Origin: Hydnum rufescens UP504
Taxonomy: Eukaryota > Basidiomycota > Agaricomycetes > Cantharellales > Hydnaceae
DNA length: 33,668 nt
Reading direction: 5' to 3'
NCBI GenBank assembly: GCA_014904985.1
Contig: MU129302.1
Location: 1-33,668 of the forward strand
The notes beneath the pieces were generated by a model. It was not told the DNA's origin. It saw only the letters and a list, made by a program, of their open reading frames with translations, and searched no databases. Within the stretch, counting starts at the first letter, position 1, and each line of letters opens with the position of its first letter. The translations under genes were made by a program, and so were the position numbers. Of this stretch, positions 1-10,387 are shown piece by piece.

Positions 1-2
1 CA

Positions 3-2012
3 GTGCTCAGCATTTTATATGTGGGATATATCATCTTTCAGATACCTTCGAATATGTTCCTGAACCATATTGGAAAACCCTCTGTATATCTGCCTGCCTC
101 TATGTTGATATGGGGGTGCATATCGGTCCTCACAGGAGTCACAACAAAGTGAGCTATCTCCGTATTTTTTTTTGGAAATTTTACACATTTTTGGTATGCT
201 CAGTTTCACGGGTGCGGTGGTCACCCGATTCTTCTTGGGCGTTGTCGAAGGTTAATTAAATTTAATCCCGACGCCGAAAGCCATTATTCTCCATATCTGA
301 CATCGTGCAGCTGCTTTCTTCCCCGGTGCCTTATTCCTCCTTTCAAAATGGTACGTCTGCGCTATCATCTGTGTTTGGCATCCGGGCCGTCTCTTCAATC
401 ATTTCCATTGTCGCTAGGTATAAACGGGATGAACTGGGCTTGAGAACTGCCCTTCTCTATTGCGGGAGCCTTATCTCCAACGCGTTCGGCAGCCTGATTG
501 CCGCTGGGGTGCTTAATGGGATGGACGATAAGCTGGGTCACGCTGCTTGGCGATGGTGCGCTTACTCCGGGTGCGGAAATTGTGGAGCTGATCGCTCAGC
601 GTGCGGGATAGGTTGTTTTATATTGAGGGTGCTTTGACGATGTTTTTCGCCGTCGTCGCGATATTCATCCTTCCCGATTTCCCGAGCACTTCCAAATTTT
701 TATCTCCTCTTGAGCGTCGACTTGCAGAGGTGCGTATGGCTGAGGATGTAGGGGAGACCGACAGCGAATCTGGGGGGCATTTGACAGGCTTGATACTGGC
801 GGTGACGGACTGGAAGGTCTGGGCCTGCCCTAGCAAAAATATAACATTTCTAAATCCCCTACGCTAGGTGTGGTGGATGGCACTGGCCTGACGGCGATGG
901 CTATTGGACTATCGTACGCGTCGAATCTCGAGAATGGTACCTTGCAAGCCGAGCTGATCGTCTTGCACAGATTTAATCAATACTTCCCTAGTGAGCGTGC
1001 TTTTTGTCCCGACGATTATAAAGTGTGGTCCCGATTTCTAGGCTATAATAACCTGTGGCGTTATTTTCGACAGCCCTCGCGGCAACGCTTGGATATTCAC
1101 GAACGATCACGCTTCTCCTTTGTGCACCACCATGGGGATTTGCGACTGTCATCGTGTTTATAGTTGCTAGGTTTGGGATGGGATTTGGAAATGGTGATGA
1201 TGCGTTTGACTGATATGATCGTTCAGGCATGCGGATAAAACGGGAGAACGATTTTTCCACATAATTACCCCGTTGTCTATTGGGATAGTGGGTTTCATCA
1301 TCGCGCTGAGTGTGCAAAAGACAGGACCCCGTTACTTTGCCTTGTTCGTTTTTGGGAACCGCATATTCAACTTGTTCAGTTGATCTCTTCCCACTAAAGC
1401 TGGATTCATCCAGGTTCCTGATGGCTCAATCTTATGCTGGATTTATCATTTTCCTTAGCTGGATTTCGTAAGCTGCTCGACCTAAGTATCCTCATTTCCC
1501 AGTTCTAATCTCATGTGGCAGGAATTCTTTCCCTCGTCCTCCTGCCAAGCGCGCGGTGGTTCTCGCCCTGATCAATTCATTCTCTCAGCTTGGAAATATC
1601 GCAGGGTCGTGAGTGCATGCTATACATTTCAGTTACGATGCGTACTACATATCCCCCTTCCACCCACTGGCAGTTACTGCTTTGATGCCAAGTGGGGGCC
1701 CTCTTACAGGAAAAGCTACGGTATCTTGCTCAGCAGTTTCTCTTTGGGTGAGAATCAAACAATCTGCCCACAGGGCCACGATTCTGAATTGAGCGCCCCT
1801 CTTTCAGTCATTTTCATGACCTTCGTCTTTCGCCAACACCTTCGCATCCCTTAATCGTCGCATGGACCGTGGCGAGTTTGTGGACTTTGGACAAGGGAGG
1901 AGAATCGATGACAAGAGTGTGCATGAAGCCATGCGAAGAGCGGCAGGTGCTTGAAGGCATCGATGAAGAGGAGGCAATCCAGAGGAGAAAAGGCTTCCGA
2001 TATGTGTACTGA
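3..2012 (+). CDS. MFS permease, Dal5/Tna1-type anion:cation symporter (5' partial)
   Basis: A plasma-membrane major facilitator of the allantoate/nicotinate/vitamin permease type (ACS family) by resemblance; its substrate cannot be told. The gene enters from the left edge. Thirteen exons can be joined: 3-148, 204-250, 311-350, 418-555, 612-816, 868-913, 971-990 (a 20-nt microexon), 1074-1170, 1227-1343, 1414-1467, 1522-1608, 1674-1747 and 1808-2012. Family landmarks include KWYKRDELGLRTALLYCG, GHAAWRWLFYIEGALT, FLSPLERRLAE, LGYSRTITLLLCAPPWG, KTGPRYFALFLMAQSY, KWGPSYRKSYGI, SLNRRMDRGEF and the ending GFRYVY before TGA at 2010. The frame breaks three times: near 889 (one base lost, probably CCC to CC), near 1843, and near 1950 (one extra G). 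Splice sites are otherwise canonical. Either the consensus is faulty or this is a very young pseudogene; I favour the former because neighbouring essential genes carry the same lesions. Confidence 0.85.
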
Positions 2013-2165
2013 TTCTTAGTCTTACTATTTTGGACCGGGCACGCGAATGTACAATGATATCACATGTAGGGTCAGGCAACGTGCATGCTGACAAATATCA
2101 TTTCACACTACGAAAGCCATCTTTGGGAGCTGGTTCTCCCATTCTTTCCTTATCAGCTCGTCCCT

Positions 2166-3816
2166 ATGAACATGGATCCACCTTCTCTTTTCAGTCGACA
2201 CTGGTATTTGACTCTTTGGACATCGACCTTGTCGTTAAGGTCCTTAATAATACGGCGTTTAGTGAGGAAGACCATTTCCATCACATCATCATCTCGCCTC
2301 AACAATTTGACAGGTCCCTTCTTCACGTTCTTTATTCCGGTGCTTTATTGGTCACAGAATCAAAGCTGGAGTGCGCCTACCGTTTTCTGGAGCACAGCCT
2401 GGTTCCTTCTAGTCTGCATATTCTGTCAGTCATAGCTCGTCTTCTATCTCTCTTATGGAGGTGGGCTCATGGACGGCTGACTTTATCTAGCGCTGTTGAA
2501 GCTAACATCGAACTTGTGGAGGAATGGTGGGAATATCTTCAGTCCATATGAACGTCGCCTCTCTTGGGAGGACCAGATTGTACTCATTACCGGAGGTCCG
2601 ATCGCTCTGATGAACCTGCCCGTGGGTGTTCTCGATGCTCACGTTTATGTTTCTGTCTGCCAGGGTCATCTGGAGTTGGAGAACTTTTGGCTAATACGCT
2701 GGCCGTCAGGCATGTCACCGTCGTCGTACTCGATCTCAATCCCATTGTTACCGAGAACTGTAGATCGTCATTATGTGGTTTGGACATGAATGACGCTGAT
2801 GCTTTCTACCTAGATAATGTTAATTTCTTCCAGTGCGACGTGTCAAAGTGGGAAGAAGTAGAAGCTGTATCAAAACGGATCGTAGAAGAGGTGGGTTAAA
2901 TCTTGTCGCGAGGCTTCCCACTCCATTCATTGTAGGTTTGGATAGATTGGACACCCTACAATAATCGTGAACAATGCTGGTGTTGTTCAGGGCAAGACGA
3001 TCGTGGATCTGACTGCAAAGGACGTTCAACAGTACGAGCTCTTTTGTCTTTCTGTGTTGTGTGAGCTATCCTGATGTCTTTGTCAGGACGATGGGGACGA
3101 ATGTCCTTGCCCATTTTTGGACACTGAAAGCTTTCCTGCCAGAAATGATAAAGCAAAAGACCGGGCATATAGTGTGTTGAACGAGATTCTTTCCCCGTGC
3201 TGTGCGTGCGCTAGCTAACCTTACTTTTAGGTCACTACCTCCTCAGTTTTGGGTTTCGCGGGAGCAGCTCGAGTCGCCGACTATGCGGCGTCCAAATTCG
3301 CCCTGAGAGGTCTGCACGAGTCTTTGCGATATGAACTGGATAGTGTGTGAGTGTATCAATGCAAACTTCGCGTTCTTATTGTCTAACGTTGGGGATGTCT
3401 CAAGACACAAGACACCTGAGATTCGAACGACCTTACTTGCACCAGGATACATCCTCTCGCCAATGTTCTCTCGATCAGGCTTTGCATCACGTCCACCCTC
3501 CCCTCTCCCACACTGGCTACATCGATTCCTCGCACCAGCCACTGGCAACTCACGATGTGGTCAAAGCGGTCATTGCGGCTTTGGACCGGACACGAGTCTC
3601 GGGATATCTATATCCCTTTTTTGCCAATGCTACCGTTGTCATTCAGCTGCTCCCAACATGGGGACGAGATTTCTTCCAGTGGGTGAGCAATGCGCACGTC
3701 CTGCATGGAGCTTCTCTGTGCAAAAAAATCTCATGGGACCGCTGTAGATATCTGGAGCCAATCGTTCATTGGAGACCTTCACAAAAGTTTCAGGCAGGAG
3801 GGCCACCGATGGGTGA
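2166..3816 (+). CDS. Short-chain dehydrogenase/reductase (SDR16C/RDH10-like)
   Basis: An NAD(P)-dependent oxidoreductase with an N-terminal membrane segment, like the retinol dehydrogenase 10/DHRS group. The substrate is unknown. Ten exons are inferred: 2166-2261, 2314-2424, 2491-2595, 2664-2759, 2814-2890, 2946-3031, 3087-3171, 3231-3346, 3405-3682 and 3748-3816. They sum to 373 codons. Visible motifs are the hydrophobic stretch [12 protein letters not shown], the cofactor motif [12 protein letters not shown] (joined across the 2596-2663 intron), [20 protein letters not shown], the catalytic Ser region TTSSVLG, the YAASK Tyr-Lys pair, and a C-terminal [10 protein letters not shown]. The start is set at ATG 2166, or the in-frame ATG at 2172. 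One base seems lost near 2194 and one gained near 3535; the two cancel. It begins only 150 bp after the MFS gene on the same strand. Confidence 0.85.
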
Positions 3817-3975
3817 TTGCAGCTATTGACAGCGTTCATATGCACAAAATGGAGCAGAACCCCTACACGCATGCATTAAAACTTGTTCTTTTCGTCAATG
3901 AGTCTATCGGTAGCCCAGTTAAGTACACATCAGCAGTGACGACCGCAGGATTGGGTTGGAGGCGACGCTGTGATT

Positions 3976-4176
3976 TCAGTGGTGTTCCGCGGTCGACCTC
4001 GTGTTTTTTTGGCCTGAAGATGGTTTGCTCCGCAGCGAGATACACGCCGAAGGCGACGACAGCGATACCGAAACCAGGGAAGAGGCTTCTGAACTGGGTT
4101 CGAGTGGAGAAGATGGGTGATTTGCGCCAGGCCTCACGTCTCGCCCACGGATCTCGGTAGAGGGGCCGTCGGCCAT
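3976..4176 (-). CDS. NDUFB3: NADH:ubiquinone oxidoreductase B12 subunit (NDUFB3-like)
   Basis: A small accessory subunit of mitochondrial respiratory complex I in the inner membrane. The single-exon gene spans 67 codons, a usual length for fungal homologues. The hallmark is RDPWARREAWRKSPIFSTR followed by FRSLFPGFGIAVVAFGVYL (the membrane helix) and AAEQTIF, as in the B12/NDUFB3 family. The ATG at 4176-4174 and the TGA at 3976 are in one frame, while the conserved middle is in the next frame. One C appears lost from a C run just after codon 4 (about 4163), and one C appears gained near 3988, which restores an ending of the type KKHEVDAEHH. Without these two corrections the protein would be nonsense. 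The gene is convergent with the SDR gene and divergent from TOP1. Confidence 0.8.
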   Translation of the reverse strand: MADGPSTEIRGRDVRPGANHPSSPLEPSSEASSLVSVSLSSPSACISLRSKPSSGQKNTRSTAEHH

Positions 4177-4439
4177 CACAGATAAGAATTCTGAGGCAGT
4201 CAAAATCAGCGACTTGCAGTAGGAAATGGGACAGAGAGTAGGAACACACCTAGTAGGATGATGGGAAGAAGCCCGGAAGCAATGACTTGGCCGAAATCTG
4301 GCTAAAGGAGGGGCGCGGGTGGATGTTCACACCCTTTTGTCTTGCACCACTCGTCCACCACTCCGCTCGTCGCCTTCTTTACGCTCGCACCCTCTCCGCT
4401 CTTTCCGTTCGTAAACCGCCACCCGTTTATCTGAATCAT
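4177..4439. promoter_or_regulatory. Divergent intergenic region NDUFB3-like / TOP1
   Basis: This is a 263-bp spacer between two oppositely oriented start codons, so it should hold both promoters. The TOP1 side (about 4330-4430) is rich in C and T on the coding strand, a common look for fungal core promoters. No clear TATA box was found. An open frame runs upstream from the TOP1 start, but it has no conserved content. Confidence 0.5.
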
Positions 4440-7400
4440 ATGGTACAACGAATCGAGTCCAGTGACTCCGAGAGTGAGCCTCTCCAGGGCAGCGCAGGGT
4501 CTACCCAACCCAATGAGCCCGGGAAGAATCAGAATGGAAAGCGACAGCTCATTTCTCCAAGCGCCATGGATAGCTCTTCTCAACCTGTTGTGCGTATTGA
4601 TCCTCCCACTCTACGTATTATGGTCATCCGCAGGACTGAAATCCTCTACAATCGAACCGCACAGCCTAAACGGCCGAAGCGATCTAACACCAAACCCAGC
4701 TCATCTACTTCACCAAAGACCAAGCCGGTGCATACAGACAAGTCCCGGAAGCGCAAAGCCGTCGAAATGTCATCCTCATCATCCTCGGATGATGAACCTC
4801 TGCTGACGTCTCCGAAGAAACCGAAGGCGGGGTCTCGTCGCCCTAATGGTGGGGCCGTGTCTGCGAAGGCCCCACCCGCTGGAGAGGTTGCGAAAGCTGC
4901 GGTGCTCCCTAACACAGCCGTAGTCAAGGCATCCGAGGAGGACGACGTGTCGAGTGACGATGATGACGCGCCGCTGACGGCAAAGGCCAAGAGCAAGGGG
5001 ACTGCTCAGGCCGACCCCTCCGATTCCGAGGATGCTCCATTAGCCAAAGCTGCTTCTAAGCCAAAAGCGAAGAGGGCACCGCCCAAAAAGGCCAAGGTGT
5101 GTGTGTAGTGCATGATGGATCCTTCCTGCACTAATTTCGTATCTATCTGTAGAAGGAGGAATCCGACGACGACGACGTATTTAGGGCGTCAACGTCTAAG
5201 GCGAAAAAGGCACCGAAAACCCCTGCAAAGAAGACCAAGGTGGAACCAAAGGAGGAATCCCAATCCCCTTCTAAATCCTCTCAGTCTCCTTCCAAAGCCA
5301 AAGCCGAGAAAAAGGCAAAGGCGAAGAAGGAAGAGGAAGAGCAGGAGGAGATCCATAAGTGGTGGGAACAAGAAGCGCTGGGGGATGGCACTCAGAAGTG
5401 GTCAACACTGGAGCACCAAGGAGTGTTGTTTCCCCCTCCATACGAGTCTTTACCCAAGGCCGTCAAGCTATACTATGACGGTATGGTGCCTCTATTGCCG
5501 TCGATGGGCTTTTCTTTTTACCCATCGTATTCTTAACTCAGGGGAATCTGTTAATCTCTCCATCGAGGCCGAAGAAGTTGCTGGTTTTTTCGCAGCCATG
5601 CTCGAGACGGACCATGCCAAAGATGCAACATTCTGCAAGAACTTCTTCACGGACTTTAAGGCTGTCCTCGCCCGTCATCCTGTGCGTTGGTCTTCCCTAA
5701 AATACCACTTTTCTGACTACTGATCTCCGTCTCCTTGTGAATGGTTAGCCCCTTGATGGGACTGTCATATCCGATTTCGAGAAATGCGATTTCACGAAGA
5801 TGTACAACTACTTCGAAGAAGAACGCACGAAGAAAAAGGCTCTCCCTGCGGCTGCGAAGAAAGAAGCCAAGGCGGAGAAGGACAAGGCCGAAGCCAAATA
5901 CGTCTACTGCTTGCTTGATGGGCGAAAGGAGAAAGTTGGGAATTTCCGGGCTGAACCCCCGGGTCTCTTCAGAGGCCGAGGCGACCATCCTCGCAAGGGG
6001 GCCCTGAAAGTGAGTTGTCTGCCGTCTTGCCGATCTCAAGGAAAGTTGAGCCTCATGAATGACGTGCAGCATCGTCTTTCACCGGGTGACATCACAATCA
6101 ACATTGGGAAAGAGGCGCAGATTCCAGTTCCAAATGTGCCAGGGACGTGGGGAAAGGTCATCCACGACGACACCGTCACATGGCTTGCACACTGGAAGGA
6201 GAACATCAATGGCAACGCCAAATATGTCTTCCTTGCAGCCGGTAGCTCTCTTAAGGGCCAGAGCGATATGCAAAAGTTTGAGAAAGCCCGTGAACTCAAA
6301 GTATCTCTGAATCAGTTGCCTTTATGAACAGTAATGCTCATTTGTCCCTTTAGAACCACATCGACCGGGTGCGAGATGATTACAATTCCAAGCTCACTTC
6401 ACGCGTGACCCAAGAGAGACAAATGGCAACTGCTCTCTATTTCATTGATAAACTTGCCCTTCGAGCTGGAAATGAGAAGGGTGATGATGAAGCCGACACT
6501 GTCGGCTGCTGTTCCCTCCGCTACGAGCATGTTACGCTACAGCCCACCGATCGCCTTGTCTTTGATTTCTTGGGCAAGGACTCCATTCGCTATTACAAAG
6601 TCGTCGACGTGGAGCCCCAAGTATACAAGAATATTCGGATCTTCAAGGGCGATAATAAGACTGAGGGCGATGCGATTTTCGATCGTGTTACGGTGAGTTT
6701 GTTCATTCCCAATCCAGCACGGCAAGGCTGAGTATTCCGACTGTTCCAGACTACGTCCATCAACAAGCATCTTAATTCGTATATGAAGGGCCTGACGGCT
6801 AAGGTGTTCCGTACCTACAATGCTTCTATCACGTTTCAACAGCAATTAGAGGAGCGGACACCGAAGGACGGTTCCATGATCGAAAAGCTTGCGGCTTACA
6901 ATGAAGCGAATCGCATGGTGGCCATTCTTTGCAACCATCAGAAAAGTGTCAGTAAGAACCACGGCGCCAGCATGGAGAAGATGGAGAACCAGGTGAGTGG
7001 AATTCGGTTGATGTTTCTGCTGTTGACGCGCCTATTGACTTCTTGCAGATCCGAGCTATCAAGTACCAACGCCGCAAACTTAGGTATGCACTGTTCGGCA
7101 TGAACAAGAATATCGAAAACAGGAAAACATTGCGGAAGATGAGTCGGATGTCGACGATGAGTGGATTGCGACATTTGAGGACGAATCCCGAGAGAGAGAG
7201 ATAGAAAAGGCTAAGAAGAAATTCGAGAAGGACAACGAGAAGAAGGCGGCCGAAGGAGAGGAAGAGCTGAAGCCCGACGTTCTGGAAGACCGCATAGCCA
7301 AGGTCAACGAAGAGTACGATCGTCTGAAGACTGAGCGAGGGACAGACAAGGTCGAGATCAAGGGGAAGAAAACAGAAGAGCAGATCCTTGCTGCCATTGA

Positions 7401-7778
7401 GAAGCTCGACACTCGTATCAAGACCGAAAAGTTCAAGATGGAAGATAAGGAGAAAGGGAAGGAAGTCAGCTTGGGGACCAGGTGAGGATTACAATTTTGG
7501 CGTCTTTCACGAGACCACTGACTATCTTTATCCAGTAAAATCAATTATTTGGATCCTCGGTGCGAGTTGCTCCCCATTCATCGTTGAGCCACCTTAACAT
7601 CTATCCTCCAGGATTACAACTGCGTGGTGCAAGAAATACAACGTTCCTATCGAGAAGTTATTCTCTAAGACTCTCATGGTTAAGTGTATGTTCCCTCCCT
7701 CTTCCTTCAGCTTCTTGTGCTGACGTATCTGGGGTAGTCCCATGGGCTATGGAAGTTGAGGATTCTTGGGTGTTTTAG
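4440..7778 (+). CDS. TOP1: DNA topoisomerase I (type IB)
   Basis: A nuclear enzyme that relaxes supercoils by transient single-strand cleavage through a 3'-phosphotyrosine. Twelve exons are inferred: 4440-4590, 4672-5096, 5153-5480, 5542-5681, 5749-6009, 6070-6300, 6354-6692, 6750-6992, 7049-7481, 7536-7559, 7612-7685 and 7738-7778, about 896 residues. The N-terminus is a charged, Ser/Lys-rich nuclear-localisation tail (residues 1 to about 270). The core starts at [20 protein letters not shown] and includes [54 protein letters not shown] and [12 protein letters not shown] charged linker is followed by the C-terminal SKINYLDPR with the active-site Tyr (near 7545), then [20 protein letters not shown] and [11 protein letters not shown]. 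One base is missing near 7121 (probably GGG to GG); adding it closes the whole frame. The 4591-4671 intron is the least certain. The gene is convergent with the threonine dehydratase gene. Confidence 0.95.
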
Positions 7779-8071
7779 ATGCCGGCCTCTCAGTTTAGAT
7801 CATGCCATTAGTATCACCAACCGCAAGCAAGGCCTTAGACTCTCTTCAGCTGCCTTTAAGGTCGTCCAGCCAACAATCACTTCATGCATTCACGCATAAT
7901 TATTTTACCCCATCCATATCATACGTTGCTCCAGCTGGATCACCATTCTATGTACCTGAAGGGGCGACCCCATTAGTCTGTGACTACCATATCTCTGAAT
8001 GCGGAATTCCATATACGACGATCAGTGTAAAGGTGCCCATGGATATGACCTTGATTACCCTGAAATGAGAT
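7779..8071. other. Convergent 3' intergenic region
   Basis: This 293-bp spacer lies between the stop codons of TOP1 and the threonine dehydratase gene. It should contain both 3' untranslated regions. An 88-codon plus-strand open frame is present, but it has no recognisable content and I treat it as chance. Confidence 0.4.
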
Positions 8072-10117
8072 TCATGTCCGCAAGAAACGGCGATATACCG
8101 CGTTGTCTGTCTCTTCCACGTAAGGATACCCTAGCTTTTGCAGAAGTTGTCGAATAGCGGGCTGTCATCTGGAGGGACTTGAATGCCGGCGAGGACACGG
8201 CCGAGATCTGGGTACAGAGAAAAATATGTAAAGCGATCAGGGGATCAAACGATAGGATGGTCTCTACCGGCTCCATGATTCCGGTAGTGGAAGAGGGATA
8301 TGTTCCACGCATCACTTTGGAGACCCAGGAGGAACTTGCGCAATGCTCCAGGTCGCTCAGGGAACTCTGTCACCGGCCAAAAAAAGAAAAGAAAAGAAAG
8401 AAAGAAAAGAAACGACGTTTAGGACTTCATCCGTGCATATTTAAATATAAGGCAGTACGATGGCTCACCAAATCGAAAGAGTCGTTCATTCACGACGTCG
8501 CTCGGACCTCCGACCATGTAGCGAGCATGGCTTTTCGCCATTTCATCGTGGCTGATGTCGTGGGCGATCATATCTTAGCCTTGAGTTGCGTGATAAAATC
8601 CGCCGTTTCCTTCGTGCGGTGAGAAGTATTGAGAATGAAAGAAAGGAAGATATGGGCAGCGCGACGTGGGCTAAACCGATAGGAGAACTCGGTTACAGCG
8701 CGAGGATGAATAACGCTGTGAAGCTCTACGAAACTGGGTTCATGAGGTGTGAGACACATGAGCATTTCTGTGATTTCGAGACTTGAAAAAAAAAGTTTCT
8801 GAATGCACCTGCCGGGTTTATCTGGAACTTCAGCGCTGAAGAGGGCTTCGCGCCCTTCGCCGAGTTCGCGCGTTCGGCAACGAATCGGAGACGACTAAAG
8901 TTCATGTTGGCACCACTGATGACCACGACGAATCGTTTCCCGGCTCCGACAAGATCATTGTCATGAATATATCGTTTTAGACCAGCTAGAGCAAGAGCAC
9001 CCGCGGGCTCAGTGATCGAGCGAGTCTCTGGCGAGCGAGATACAAATCCGGTATTTATCAGAAAACAAACCGAGGTCGAAAGCATTGGATGATTCACCTT
9101 CGAATATGTCCTTGATGGCGGCACAGATCTCATCGTTGTTCGCGAGGACGATATCGTCGACCAGCTCCTTGCACACTCGAAAAGTCTCCTCACCAACGAT
9201 CTTGACAGCAGTACCGTCGGCGAACGGACCAACCTCCCTCAACGTCACCCGCTCCCCTTTATGCAAGCTTCTGTCCATAGCGTCCCCATCTGTCGTCTCC
9301 ACGCCAATAACGCGGGTAGTCGGGAGCCAATGCGTTTAATATAGGACGCGACGCCCGCCAAGAGTCCCCCACCTCCAACAGCGGCAAAAACAGCGTCCAG
9401 AGTCTGACTCTGTGGCGTCTGTTTGAGAATTTCGACACCAATCGTGCCTTGTCCTGAAATGACAAGCGGGTCATCGAAGGGGGGGACGAAAAGCAGACCC
9501 TGGGTCGCTGCGAGACGCGCGCATTCGAGCCTCGCTTCGTCAAAGTCGTTCCCATGCAGCACCACTTTCGCGCCGAACCGCTCCACACTGCGGATTTTAA
9601 TGGAAGGGGTTCCCTGGGGCATCACGATCGTGCACGGTATCTGTAGCTTGGTGCCAGACAATGCAACACCCTGAGCATGGTTTCCTAAAAAAAATTGAGA
9701 TCCACACTGGCTTTCAGTTATTCTCGTCGTCACCCCATCATGTAGCCATGGTGCATGCAGCGACGTTTAACTTTGACGATTAGAAAAAATACTAATGACG
9801 CACCTGCGCTGCATGTAATGACCCCTTTGCACCTCTCATCCACCGGGATGTTCGCCATAAAGTTATACGCGCCTCTAATTTTGAAACTGAAGACCTCTTG
9901 TAAATCTTCTCGCTTGAGCCATATTTCGTTCCCCAGACGCGCACTCAGGCCGGCGCGATCACCAGCGGTGTCTCTGTGATAAGATCGTAGACTTTGGAGG
10001 TGAGGATGAGCCTGAGATAGTCGGGCTGGCCAGATGGAAGTAGGTAATGGGGTTCGAGCCGTGGATATTTTGGAATGTCGGTGTGACTGTTGATGAGTAT
10101 TCTAATATTGCAGCCAT
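8072..10117 (-). CDS. ILV1: Threonine dehydratase (threonine ammonia-lyase), two ACT-type domains
   Basis: A PLP enzyme converting threonine to 2-oxobutanoate, the first committed step of isoleucine synthesis, normally mitochondrial in fungi. Exons, read on the minus strand: 10117-9804, 9684-9098, 9027-8809, 8733-8469, 8366-8268 and 8207-8072, about 541 residues. The catalytic part shows [14 protein letters not shown], the PLP-lysine motif [36 protein letters not shown], the glycine loop [11 protein letters not shown] and [11 protein letters not shown]. Two ACT-like regulatory repeats follow, [18 protein letters not shown] and [13 protein letters not shown], as in Ilv1/IlvA. Six one-base losses are inferred (about 10060, 9950, 9328, 8868, 8574 and 8143), mostly GGG to GG or CC to C; with them the frame closes exactly. 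The N-terminal 20 codons and the start are the weakest part. The 8367-8468 intron has a long pyrimidine tract. Confidence 0.92.
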
Positions 10118-10178
10118 CGAAAAATTTTTTGTCGCGTCCCTCCCTATGGCTTTTTTAACTTGAGAATGCTAGTTCCAG

Positions 10179-10215
10179 GAGAGAGAAAGAGAGAGGGAGA
10201 GGGAGAGGGAGAGGA
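10179..10215. repeat. GA-rich purine tract upstream of threonine dehydratase
   Basis: A run of GAGA/GGGAGA units about 37 bp long lies 60 bp upstream of the threonine dehydratase start. On the coding strand it reads as CT-rich DNA, as often found in fungal core promoters. It may also be a simple microsatellite. Confidence 0.6.
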
Positions 10216-10387
10216 AATGTAATTCAATACAATCGCGCGATCGAGTCATGCATAGTTGGTTCCGCTATCCTGCGGGCCATCTGTGGCCTCAAACACGGGA
10301 GGGACAGTATGAAAACATTTGTCCACGACGGTATCATACAAAGGCTCGCCACATTCGCCATTACCATTCTAAAATAAAATAGTAACA

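Noticed and set aside
2030..2551. A single 173-codon plus-strand open frame upstream of the SDR core
   Set aside because: Its middle carries real SDR sequence ([18 protein letters not shown]), but it reads through two introns and ends in the wrong frame. The spliced SDR model explains it better.
7802..8068. An 88-codon plus-strand frame between TOP1 and threonine dehydratase
   Set aside because: It has no motif, lies wholly in a convergent 3' spacer and has no splice or promoter context.
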